Assembly: GCF_042658925.1 (NCBI RefSeq)
Contig: NZ_JBHSRF010000028.1
Coordinates: 29,344-93,343, forward strand
DNA: 64,000 nucleotides
DNA from: Sphaerisporangium aureirubrum
GTDB lineage: Bacteria > Actinomycetota > Actinomycetes > Streptosporangiales > Streptosporangiaceae
Direction of reading: 5' to 3'
The translations under genes were made by a program, and so were the position numbers. The notes under the pieces were generated by a model that saw nothing but the letters and a program-made list of their open reading frames with translations, made no database searches and was not told the origin of the DNA. Position 1 is the stretch's first letter. The number at the start of each line of letters is the position of its first letter. This document shows, one piece after another, positions 7,963 through 15,091 of this stretch.

Positions 7963-9048
7963 GTGCTGCTGTACCCGGTGTACCCGCTGCTGTTCGCCGA
8001 GAGCGGGCTGTCCACCGCCGAGATCTCCTCGCTGTTCGTCATCTGGTCGGTGACGTCGTTCACGGTGGAGATCCCCTCCGGCGTGTGGGCCGACATGTTC
8101 TCCCGGCGCAAGCTCGTGGTGATCGGGCCGCTGCTGACCGCGGTGGGCTACGGGCTGTGGACCTTCCTGCCCTCCTACCCCGCCTTCGCGGCAGGCTTCA
8201 TGCTGTGGGGCGCGGGCGGCGCGCTGAGCTCGGGGGCGCTGGAGGCGCTGGTCTACGAGGGGCTGGACCGCGTCGGCGCGGCCGGTTCCTACGCGCGGCT
8301 GATCGGCCGTTCGCACGCCATCGGCACCACCGCGGCGCTGGTCGCGACCGCGTTCGCGGCGCCCGTCACGGCGGTGGGCGGGTACCACGCGCTCGGCGTC
8401 GCCAGCGTGGCGACCCAGGTGCTGTGCGCGCTCGCCGGGCTCTCGCTGCCCGAGTCCCGCGCGCCTGCCGAGCGCGAAGAGGGCTACTTCACCGTGCTGC
8501 GCGCCGGGCTGCGCGAGACGCGGCGCAGTCCCGCCGCGGGCCGCGCGATCCTGCTGATCATCGTGCTCATGGGCGTGGGGTCGCTGGACGAGTACGTCCC
8601 GCTGCTCGCCGCCGCCACCGGCATAGGCGCGGCGGCCGTGCCGCTGCTGGTCTTCCTGGCGAGCGCGGGGGTCCCGCTCGGCGGGTGGTTCGCCGGCCGC
8701 GGCACCCGCTGGACGGCACCGGCGCTCGTCCTCGGCGCCGCGTGCCTCGCCGCCGGGGCGGTGAGCGGTCACCCCGCCGGGCTGGCGGTGGTCGGCATCG
8801 CCTACGGCGTCTTCCAGTGGGCGACCGCCAACGCCGAGGCCCGGTTGCAGGACGCCATCACCGACGGGGTCAGGGCCACCGTCACCTCGATCGCGGGCTT
8901 CGGGAGCGAGGTGCTCGCGGTGCTCGCCTTCGCCGCGTTCGCCCTGGGCTCCGCGTGGAGCGGCCCGGGACCGCTCTACGCACTGGCCGCCGTGCCCTAT
9001 CTGCTCATCGCGGCGACCCTGCGGCGCGCACGGGGTGGGCGGACATGA
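7963..9048 (+). CDS. MFS transporter with a disputed 5' end (in-frame TGA in the expected leader)
   Basis: A 12-helix-type major facilitator protein; helix 1 (FLDDLVLLYPVYPLLF), the conserved GVWADMFSRR loop between helices 2 and 3, and repeating hydrophobic segments to the end support this. The product is probably an exporter controlled by the divergent TetR. The frame is odd at its start: reading back from GTG 7963 it stays open to 7903 with family-like residues (LARRLYTYAFLDD), then meets TGA at 7900, and five codons earlier lies an ATG at 7885 with a leaderless-type -10 element. No ATG, GTG or TTG start lies between 7903 and 7963. Either a GTG inside helix 1 is used, a rare start codon is used, or the gene carries a recent nonsense mutation. 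Confidence 0.8.
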   Translation: MLLYPVYPLLFAESGLSTAEISSLFVIWSVTSFTVEIPSGVWADMFSRRKLVVIGPLLTAVGYGLWTFLPSYPAFAAGFMLWGAGGALSSGALEALVYEGLDRVGAAGSYARLIGRSHAIGTTAALVATAFAAPVTAVGGYHALGVASVATQVLCALAGLSLPESRAPAEREEGYFTVLRAGLRETRRSPAAGRAILLIIVLMGVGSLDEYVPLLAAATGIGAAAVPLLVFLASAGVPLGGWFAGRGTRWTAPALVLGAACLAAGAVSGHPAGLAVVGIAYGVFQWATANAEARLQDAITDGVRATVTSIAGFGSEVLAVLAFAAFALGSAWSGPGPLYALAAVPYLLIAATLRRARGGRT

Positions 9049-9100
9049 CAGGATTCCCCCCATCGAAACAGCGGTGACGCGTGTCCCGGGGGAGGCCAAA

Positions 9101-9358
9101 GTGGATGACGACGACTTCGTCCCCGTAGGCGAGGCCCTGTCCGGGCTGACCGTCGCTCCCCTGCCGGACGGCTGGACTGCCCTCGGCGCCATCATCCTGG
9201 TCAAGTGCTTCGACGAGGAGGGGCGCTCGTCGTGGGCGTTCCGCCGCACCGACGGGCTCAACGACGAGGAGCTGCTCGGCGCGCTCACCGTCCGGACCGA
9301 CCTGCTGCGCCGCGAGCTGCTCGACGCGTACACGGGCGACGACGAAGAGGACGACTGA
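9101..9358 (+). CDS. Small acidic protein of unknown function
   Basis: An 85-aa product with no signal peptide or membrane segment. It is strongly acidic at both ends (VDDDDF at the start, GDDEEDD at the end) and has the look of conserved actinobacterial small proteins with a beta-rich core (LGAIILVKCFDEEG) and a helical second half. The GTG at 9101 is chosen because GGGGGAGG lies only 5 nt upstream. It lies 52 nt after the MFS gene on the same strand and ends 8 nt before the convergent LysE gene. No function can be assigned. Confidence 0.72.
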   Translation: MDDDDFVPVGEALSGLTVAPLPDGWTALGAIILVKCFDEEGRSSWAFRRTDGLNDEELLGALTVRTDLLRRELLDAYTGDDEEDD

Positions 9359-9365
9359 CCGGCTC

Positions 9366-10022
9366 TCAGCGGGTCTCGGCGACCATGCGCAGCCCGAGGC
9401 CGATCAGCACGACGCCGGAGACGCGCTCCAGGCGGCGGCGCACCGAGGGCCGGTCGGCCACCAGGCGAGCCCGGCCCACCAGCCAGATCACCGCGCCGTA
9501 CCACAGGGTGTCGATGACGGCCCAGACCACGGCGAGCAGCAGCAGCGTCGCGAGGACGTTCGCGCCGGACGGCACGAACTGCGGCAGGAACGACATGGCG
9601 AACACCGCCGCCTTGGGGTTGGCCAGCACGGTGCCGAGCCCCAGCAGGTACGACCGCCACCACCCGTCCGGGCCGCCGGACACGGGCGGCACGGCCCCCG
9701 CCGGCTCCGCGTGCTCCGCGCCGGGCCCCTGTTCCGGCGCGGACCTGCGGGCGCCGCGCAGGGACTGCGCGCCCATCACGAGCAGGGCGGCGGCCCCGGC
9801 GATCCTGATCACGTCGTAGGCCACCTCGGAGGCGGCCACCAGGGCGGACAACCCGGACGCGGCGGCCACCGCCCACAGCAGCACGCCCGTCTCGTTGCCC
9901 AGGGTGGCGGCGAAGCCCCTGGACCGGCCCGAGCGCAGCGTCTGGCGCAGGATGACGGCGGTGCTGACGCCGGGGATCATCGCGACCAGCACGCACGAGC
10001 CGATGAACGCGAGCAGGAACAT
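9366..10022 (-). CDS. LysE/RhtB-family amino-acid exporter
   Basis: A 218-aa membrane protein with the LysE fold: helix 1 followed by the conserved MIPGVSTAVILRQTLRSG-like segment, a central Gly/Pro-rich cytoplasmic loop, and NPKAAVFAMSFLPQF, the second family signature. Such proteins export amino acids or related metabolites in exchange for protons. The substrate is not readable. ATG 10022 was preferred because it puts helix 1 at the N-terminus; an upstream TTG at 10058 would add a polar extension. The gene is divergent from the small secreted protein at 10199. Confidence 0.9.
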   Translation of the reverse strand: MFLLAFIGSCVLVAMIPGVSTAVILRQTLRSGRSRGFAATLGNETGVLLWAVAAASGLSALVAASEVAYDVIRIAGAAALLVMGAQSLRGARRSAPEQGPGAEHAEPAGAVPPVSGGPDGWWRSYLLGLGTVLANPKAAVFAMSFLPQFVPSGANVLATLLLLAVVWAVIDTLWYGAVIWLVGRARLVADRPSVRRRLERVSGVVLIGLGLRMVAETR

Positions 10023-10094
10023 GCCACCATCGTGCTGATCCGCTCCCCGCGCCGGCAACGGGTTTGTTGACGGGGCGTGCCGGTGTCCCTATCT

Positions 10095-10111
10095 TTAGGA
10101 AAGTTTCCTAA
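10095..10111. promoter_or_regulatory. Perfect 17-bp palindrome TTAGGAAAGTTTCCTAA, probable operator
   Basis: Two 8-bp arms (TTAGGAAA / TTTCCTAA) flank a single central G. The site lies 88 nt upstream of the small secreted protein and 73 nt upstream of the divergent LysE gene, in an AT-richer patch. Perfect symmetry and position make a repressor or activator site likely; the regulator is not in view. Confidence 0.7.
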
Positions 10112-10198
10112 GAATAAGCGTGCACGACGGCGACCTCGCCGGCTCCGCCCGACGCGGGCACGGTGCCCACCGGCCCGCCAACGCCCCAGGAGTCACGC

Positions 10199-10516
10199 AT
10201 GACCAAGAGAAACACCAAGTGGGCGGTATCCGCCTCCGTCACCGCCCTGCTCACCGCCGGCCTGGTCGCCGCGACCGGCCCCGGCGCCGCCGCCGTGCCC
10301 ACCGGGTGCGGCGTCCAGTACAGCGCCGTGGAACGCTGGGCCACCAGCTACTGCGCGTCCGGCACCGGCGAGCACCGCGTCCGCGTGCTGCAACGGCACT
10401 TCCTGCCCGAGGTCGGCCTGATCCCGATCATCGGCCCCTGGCAGCCCGCGGGCACCGTCTCCTACACCGGCATCAGCCCGCACACCATCGTCAACGTCTG
10501 GGTCGAGACCCGCTGA
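10199..10516 (+). CDS. Small secreted protein of unknown function
   Basis: A 105-aa product with a clear Sec-type signal peptide (basic MTKRNTK start, hydrophobic core, cleavage near GAAAVPTG). The mature part of about 70 residues has two cysteines (GCGVQYSAV and TSYCASG) that could form a disulphide, and many aromatic and beta-prone residues. ATG 10199 has AGGAG 6 nt upstream; an in-frame upstream start at 10163 would spoil the signal peptide. A 17-bp palindrome precedes it and a very strong hairpin follows it, so it is probably a single-gene, tightly controlled unit. No family recognised. Confidence 0.78.
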   Translation: MTKRNTKWAVSASVTALLTAGLVAATGPGAAAVPTGCGVQYSAVERWATSYCASGTGEHRVRVLQRHFLPEVGLIPIIGPWQPAGTVSYTGISPHTIVNVWVETR

Positions 10517-10524
10517 CGTCACCG

Positions 10525-10569
10525 GAGGGTGTGCCCGCGCGGCGCTAGCCCGCGCGCGGGCACACCCTC
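10525..10569. terminator. Strong hairpin terminator after the small secreted protein
   Basis: A perfect 17-bp stem (GAGGGTGTGCCCGCGCG and its complement) with an 11-nt loop begins 8 nt after the stop codon. It is followed by a second small hairpin (GGAAAA-N3-TTTTCC). It separates the secreted-protein gene from the DUF998 operon. Confidence 0.85.
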
Positions 10570-10670
10570 GGAAAAAACTTTTCCGCGGGTCGTCGATTTC
10601 CTCGCTCCCCGTTCGAGGCGTAGGCAAAGGGACCGGAACCTCCGGGCCCGCCTCGAAGGAGAGACCCACG

Positions 10671-11351
10671 ATGACCTCGCACACGGCCTCGTCCGGGCGA
10701 CCGATCGACTGTGACCGGCCCACCTCCGTCACCCGGGCGCTGCTCGCCTACGGCGCCCTCGCGGGGCCGTTCTACGTGGTGACCGCGCTGGCCCAGGCGC
10801 TGACCCGCGACGGGTTCGACCTCACCCGCCACCAGTGGAGCCTGCTGAGCAACGGCGGGCCCGGCTGGATCCAGATCGCCAACTTCACGCTGACCGGCCT
10901 GATGACCATCGCCTTCGCCGCCGGCCTGCGCCGCGCCACCCTCCGCGCGGCGGCCTGGCTGATCGGGGTGTACGGCGTGAGCCTGCTCGGGGCGGGGGCG
11001 TTCCGCGCCGACCCGGCGCTCGGCTTCCCGGCGGGCGCGCCGGACACCGTGGCGCAGGTGAGCTGGCACGGCATGCTGCACTTCGTCTGCGGCGGCGTCG
11101 GGTTCGCGTGCCTGATCGCGGCCTGCCTCGTGGTCGGCCACCGGTTCGCCCGCGAGGGGCGCGCGGGATGGGCCGCGTTCTCCCGGGCCACCGGTGTGCT
11201 GTTCCTGGCGGGCTTCGCCGCGGTGGCCTCGGGGGCCGGCGCGACCTGGACCAACCTGGCGTTCACCGCTAGCGTCGTGCTGGCCTGGGCCTGGATGTCC
11301 GCGCTGGCGATCCACCTCTACCGCCGTCCCGCCCCCCGCCCGGTCGCCTGA
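10671..11351 (+). CDS. DUF998-type integral membrane protein
   Basis: A 226-aa protein with about six hydrophobic helices. The early segment (FYVVTALAQALTRDGFDLTRH then SLLSNGGPGWIQIANF) is characteristic of DUF998 proteins, whose biochemical role is not established. ATG 10671 follows AAGGAGAG at about 7 nt. It is the first gene of a three-gene run with the YCII protein (21-nt gap) and the ECF42 sigma factor, a grouping that fits sigma-factor-linked membrane proteins; a role in sensing or in the response is an inference. Confidence 0.88.
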   Translation: MTSHTASSGRPIDCDRPTSVTRALLAYGALAGPFYVVTALAQALTRDGFDLTRHQWSLLSNGGPGWIQIANFTLTGLMTIAFAAGLRRATLRAAAWLIGVYGVSLLGAGAFRADPALGFPAGAPDTVAQVSWHGMLHFVCGGVGFACLIAACLVVGHRFAREGRAGWAAFSRATGVLFLAGFAAVASGAGATWTNLAFTASVVLAWAWMSALAIHLYRRPAPRPVA

Positions 11352-11372
11352 ACAGATCCCGGAGACGTCACC

Positions 11373-11744
11373 ATGCGATACATCATGCTGCTGCACGCCG
11401 CCCCCGCCACCACGCCGCCCCCGCCGGGGCTCATGGAAGCCATCGCCGCCCTCGGCGAGGAGGCCGCCAAGTCCGGGGCGCTGCTCGACAACGGCGGGCT
11501 CGCGCCGAGCGCGGACGGGGCCCGGGTCGAGCTGGCGAAGGGACGGCTGACCGTGACCGACGGGCCGTTCACCGAGGCCAAGGAAGTGATCAGCTACGCG
11601 CTGTACGAGCTGCGCTCCAAGGAGGAGGCCGTCGAGTGGGCCTCCCGGTTCCTCGGCCTGCACCGGGACCTGTGGCCCGAATGGGAGGGCACGACGGAGA
11701 TCCGCCGCGTGTTCGGCCCGGAGGACTTCGGCCCGCCCGCCTGA
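11373..11744 (+). CDS. YCII/DGPF-family protein
   Basis: A 123-aa cytoplasmic protein that begins MRYIMLLHA and contains the hallmark segment TVTDGPFTEAKE with the DGPF motif of the YCII-related family. These proteins are the standard neighbours of ECF42 sigma factors, and the ECF42 gene follows directly with nearly no gap. Their molecular activity is not established; in the known ECF42 setting they are regulon members or partners of the sigma factor. Confidence 0.93.
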   Translation: MRYIMLLHAAPATTPPPPGLMEAIAALGEEAAKSGALLDNGGLAPSADGARVELAKGRLTVTDGPFTEAKEVISYALYELRSKEEAVEWASRFLGLHRDLWPEWEGTTEIRRVFGPEDFGPPA

Positions 11745-11776
11745 GCCCGGCCGCGAAGATGATTGGATCGGTGGCC

Positions 11777-13138
11777 ATGACGGCCACCGATCCGCAGCGC
11801 ACCACCCACCGCGCGATCGAGGCGGTCTGGCGGATGGAGTCCGCCAGGCTCGTCGCCGGGCTGGCCCGGATCACCGGCGACCTCGGCCTGGCCGAGGAGC
11901 TCGCCCAGGACGCCCTGGTCATCGCGCTGGAGCAGTGGCCGGCGGCGGGGGTGCCCGTCAACCCGGGGGCGTGGCTCATGGCCACCGCCAAGCACCGCGC
12001 GATCGACCATCTGCGCCGCCGCGGCCGGTACGAGCGCAAGCTCCAGGAGATCGGCCGCGAGCTGGAGACCGGCGGCGAGGGGCCCGACCTGGACGCCGCG
12101 CTGGACGACCACATCGGCGACGACCTGCTCCGGCTGATCTTCACGGCCTGCCACCCGGTGCTCGCCACCGAGGCGCGGGTGGCGCTCACCCTGCGCCTGC
12201 TCGGCGGGCTCACCACCGAGGAGATCTCACGGGCGTTCCTGGTCGCCGAGCCGACCGTGGCGCAGCGCGTGGTCCGGGCCAAGCGCACGCTGGCCGCCCG
12301 GCGGGTGCCGTTCGCGATCCCGGAGCCGGACGAGCTCGGCGGACGGCTGTCCTCGGTGCTGGAGGTCATCTACCTGATCTTCAACGAGGGGTACTCCGCG
12401 ACGGCGGGCGACGACTGGATGCGGCCCTCGCTGTGCGCCGAGGCGCTGCGGCTCGGCCGGATCCTCGCGGGCCTCGTGCCCGGCCAGTCCGAGGTGCACG
12501 CGCTGGTCGCGCTGATGGAGATCCAGGCCTCCCGCGCCCGGGCCCGCACCGGGCCGTCCGGCGAGCCGGTCCTGCTCCTCGACCAGGACCGCCGCCTGTG
12601 GGACCGGCTGCTCATCCGGCGCGGCCTGGCGGCCCTGGAGCGCGCCGAGTCGTTCGACGTCGCGCCGGGCCCCTACGCCGTGCAGGCCGCCATCGCCGCC
12701 TGCCACGCCCGCGCCGTCACCCCCGGCGACACCGACTGGGCGCGGATCGCGGCGCTGTACCAGGTGCTGGCCTACATCTCGCCCTCGCCGGTGGTGGAGC
12801 TGAACCGCGCGGTCGCGGTCGGGATGGCCGACGGCCCGGCAGAGGGCCTGCGGGTGGCCGACGCGCTGGCACCGGACGGCGCACTGCGGAACTACCCGCA
12901 ACTGCCGGCCGTACGGGGCGACCTGCTGGCCAGGCTGGGCCGTCACGCCGAGGCGGCCGGGGAGTTCCTGCGCGCCGCCGCGCTCACCCGCAACGAGCGC
13001 GAACGTGCCCTGTTCGCCGCCAGGGCCGCCGGCTGCGAGCGCGCGGCGCGGGACCGTCCCGGCCCCGCCGGGGAGGCGGGAGCCGGGACGGCGACGGGCT
13101 CGGCGGGGGCCGAGCGGGGCGACAGCGGTCAGCAGTAG
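11777..13138 (+). CDS. ECF42-type RNA polymerase sigma factor with TPR-like C-terminal extension
   Basis: A product of about 453 aa with sigma region 2 (LAEELAQDALVIALEQWP, NPGAWLMATAKHRAID) and region 4 (ARVALTLRLLGGLTTEEISRAF), followed by a long helical extension of about 230 residues. The extension carries LLDQDRRLWDRLLI, the kind of Trp-Asp-Arg segment conserved in ECF42. The pairing with a DGPF protein just upstream fits this group. ATG 11777 was chosen over in-frame ATG 11759 and GTG 11771 because the sigma domain follows immediately, but spacing to a ribosome-binding site does not decide. There is no separate anti-sigma gene; in this group the extension controls activity. Its end overlaps the convergent nuclease gene by 10 nt. 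Confidence 0.9.
   Translation: MTATDPQRTTHRAIEAVWRMESARLVAGLARITGDLGLAEELAQDALVIALEQWPAAGVPVNPGAWLMATAKHRAIDHLRRRGRYERKLQEIGRELETGGEGPDLDAALDDHIGDDLLRLIFTACHPVLATEARVALTLRLLGGLTTEEISRAFLVAEPTVAQRVVRAKRTLAARRVPFAIPEPDELGGRLSSVLEVIYLIFNEGYSATAGDDWMRPSLCAEALRLGRILAGLVPGQSEVHALVALMEIQASRARARTGPSGEPVLLLDQDRRLWDRLLIRRGLAALERAESFDVAPGPYAVQAAIAACHARAVTPGDTDWARIAALYQVLAYISPSPVVELNRAVAVGMADGPAEGLRVADALAPDGALRNYPQLPAVRGDLLARLGRHAEAAGEFLRAAALTRNERERALFAARAAGCERAARDRPGPAGEAGAGTATGSAGAERGDSGQQ
13055..13090. terminator. Hairpin in the last codons of the ECF42 gene
   Basis: A 15-bp stem with one bulged base (CGTCCCGGC-CCCGCC against GGCGGG-A-GCCGGGACG) and a 5-nt loop lies at the converging ends of the sigma-factor and HNH nuclease genes and could act for both strands. 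Confidence 0.45.
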
Positions 13139-13761
13139 CCGAGCATGGTGGTCAGCGCCGACTTCTCCGCGCTCTGCAAGCTCAGGCCGTAGTAGTACTT
13201 CACCTGGATCCACGCGCGGGCGTAGGTGCACCAGAACGCGGTCCGCGACGGCTTCCACGTGCTCGGGTCCTGGTCGCCCTTGGCCTGGTTGACGTTGTCG
13301 GTCACGGCCCACAGCTCGGGCCCGCCGAGGTCGTTGGCGTACGTCTGCCGCCGGGAGGTGGTCCAGGCCCACGCGCCCGACCGCCACGCCTCGGCCAGCG
13401 GCACCATGTGGTCGATGTCGACGTCGGAGGCGGCGCTCCAGGTCGCGCCGTCGTACGGGCTGTACCAGCTGCCGGACGTGGCGGCGCAGGAGGAGTCGGT
13501 GACCACGCCGGTGCCGTCCCGCTTGAGCACGCTCTCCCGCGTGTTGCAGGCGCCGGAGACGGTGATCCAGTGCGGGAACAGGTCGCGGTCGTAGGTGGAC
13601 TGGTGGGACTCGGTGGCGACGGTGAGCGTGGCCAGGCGCGCGGCGGCCGTGCTCGCGGAGGGGATGTTGGGCGGGGTGGCCGAGGCCGGTGCGGAGGTCA
13701 GGGTGAGGGTGAGGATCAGGGTGGTGAGGGCGGCGATGACGCCGGCGAAGGCTCGCCTCAC
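13129..13761 (-). CDS. Secreted HNH-type endonuclease (DUF1524-like)
   Basis: A 210-aa product with a Sec signal peptide (residues 1 to about 28, ending in PASA) and a mature nuclease domain containing DVDIDHMVPLAEAWRSGA, the D-x-D-H-x-x-P-L pattern of secreted HNH/DUF1524 nucleases, followed by NDLGGPELWAVTDNVNQAKG and an aromatic C-terminus. Such enzymes cut DNA outside the cell, in nutrient recovery or competition. GTG 13761 is supported by AAGGAG 6 nt upstream. Convergent with the ECF42 gene. Confidence 0.9.
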   Translation of the reverse strand: MRRAFAGVIAALTTLILTLTLTSAPASATPPNIPSASTAAARLATLTVATESHQSTYDRDLFPHWITVSGACNTRESVLKRDGTGVVTDSSCAATSGSWYSPYDGATWSAASDVDIDHMVPLAEAWRSGAWAWTTSRRQTYANDLGGPELWAVTDNVNQAKGDQDPSTWKPSRTAFWCTYARAWIQVKYYYGLSLQSAEKSALTTMLGYC

Positions 13762-14113
13762 GAGCTTCTCCTTGCCGTCCGCCGCTCCGGCCAGCTGGGG
13801 GGACTGGGCACGAACGGAACGGTCAGACTGCTCGGAGAGTCGCTAAATCGGCATTGTCATGAAATATCAGACATTGCTTGGCAAGCCCTGTCAGGTTTGG
13901 AGACAATCGCCGTTAACCCGGCGGCGCACCCGGATGGCCTGCCACGATGCCCCGCGCCGCCCGGCCACCGCCGGGCAACCGCCCGCGTACGGCACGTGAA
14001 AATCTCGTAAACGCAGGTGAGCCCCTGTTCTTCCCGTCCCTCTGGTCACCGCCGTGCCGATCGTTCATCGTGGGAGCCGGGACACAGCACGGGCACACCA
14101 CGAGGAGGACGGC
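13762..14113. other. Intergenic region, 352 bp
   Basis: Lies between the divergent nuclease and SRPBCC genes. The central part around 13840-13920 is AT-richer than its surroundings and contains repeated TGTCA-like words, which fits promoter DNA for both genes. No convincing coding frame, RNA gene or clear operator was seen. Confidence 0.5.
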
Positions 14114-14617
14114 ATGGACGACTACGGGGTCACCGGTGCGCGCGTCGAGCTGGAGATGACCGTCCCCCTACCGCCCAAGCGCTTGTGGGACCTGATCACC
14201 GAGGTTCCCCGCATCAGCGACTGGAGCCCCGAGTGCCGCCACATCGCCTGGCTCGACCCCACGGCCCCCGAACTCCATCTCGGCTCCCGCTTCCAGTGCC
14301 GCAACCTCCGCCAGGGCGCCGTCTGGACCACCACCTGCACCGTCACAGAACTGGCCCCCCCACGCGCCTTCGCCTGGACCGTCCTCGACGACCGCGACCA
14401 CTCCCAGCTCTCCTCCACCTGGCGCTACGACCTCAAACCGGCGGCCCCCGACCAGACCCTGGTCCACCACACCTTCGTCCACGGCCCCGGCCGCAGCCTC
14501 CTACGCGACTACATCGAAGCCACCCCCGAGATCGCCGCCATAATCCTCGACGTCCGCCTGACCGAACTCCACACCCACATGACGGAAACCCTCGACGCCA
14601 TGACCCGCTCCGCCTGA
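14114..14617 (+). CDS. SRPBCC / START-like fold protein
   Basis: A 167-aa product of the polyketide cyclase/dehydrase (SRPBCC) type. The opening VELEMTVPLPPKRLWDLIT, the ISDWSPEC segment and the alternating beta-strand pattern with a long C-terminal helix (residues about 135-165) are typical. These proteins bind hydrophobic ligands in a central cavity; the ligand is unknown. ATG 14114 follows GAGGAGG at a good distance. It ends 6 nt before the convergent operon at 14624. Confidence 0.85.
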   Translation: MDDYGVTGARVELEMTVPLPPKRLWDLITEVPRISDWSPECRHIAWLDPTAPELHLGSRFQCRNLRQGAVWTTTCTVTELAPPRAFAWTVLDDRDHSQLSSTWRYDLKPAAPDQTLVHHTFVHGPGRSLLRDYIEATPEIAAIILDVRLTELHTHMTETLDAMTRSA

Positions 14618-14623
14618 GCCGCC

Positions 14624-15091
14624 TCAGCTCACCGAGGTGGACCGCCCGTCCCAGCCGGCGGACGCGTCCCCCAGCTCCGACAGAAGCCGGCACGTCGCCA
14701 GGCGCAGGTCGGTGAGATCGTCGTAGGAGCGCTCGAAGTCCGCGAGGTCGGCCGTCATGTTCGGCCGCTCGGACACGTGCCACAGCGCCAGTATGGGCTT
14801 GCCCAGCGCCTTCGCGTAGCCTGCCTCGATGTTCAGCCCCACCCGCTTGGAACCCGCGCTGGTGGTCAGGTCGAGCAGGACGGCGTCGGCCAGGGTGATG
14901 CGCTTGAAAGCGGCGGCCAGGACCCGTTTGACGGACGCACCCTCGGTGTTCCAGTTCTGCTCGTCACGAATGTGGGCGTATGTCGTCGCGCCAGCGTCCA
15001 AGGCCCCGAGGGTGATGAGTTCCAGCCGCGTCCGTAACTGGGCGAGATGCTCGCCCTCCAATGCATAGCAGACGAACACAGACCTGGTCAT
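14624..15091 (-). CDS. Nucleoside 2-deoxyribosyltransferase-like (DRHyd/TIR-like) enzyme
   Basis: A 155-aa product with a Rossmann-like fold start (MTRSVFVCYALEGEH), a nucleotide-pocket-like segment (DEQNWNTEG), then LADAVLLDLTT and GLNIEAGYAKALGKPILAL. The Glu in NIEAGYA is in the place of the catalytic glutamate of nucleoside deoxyribosyltransferases and deoxynucleotide N-hydrolases. Members cut or transfer the base of (deoxy)nucleosides or nucleotides, and relatives occur in biological-conflict systems. The ATG overlaps the stop of the upstream fusion gene (ATGA), so it is translationally coupled to it and must be made in step with it. Substrate unknown. Confidence 0.8.
   Translation of the reverse strand: MTRSVFVCYALEGEHLAQLRTRLELITLGALDAGATTYAHIRDEQNWNTEGASVKRVLAAAFKRITLADAVLLDLTTSAGSKRVGLNIEAGYAKALGKPILALWHVSERPNMTADLADFERSYDDLTDLRLATCRLLSELGDASAGWDGRSTSVS

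Noticed and set aside
13595..13846. Small plus-strand frame opposite the start of the HNH nuclease gene
   Set aside because: Antisense to the nuclease signal peptide, no family features and no ribosome-binding site.
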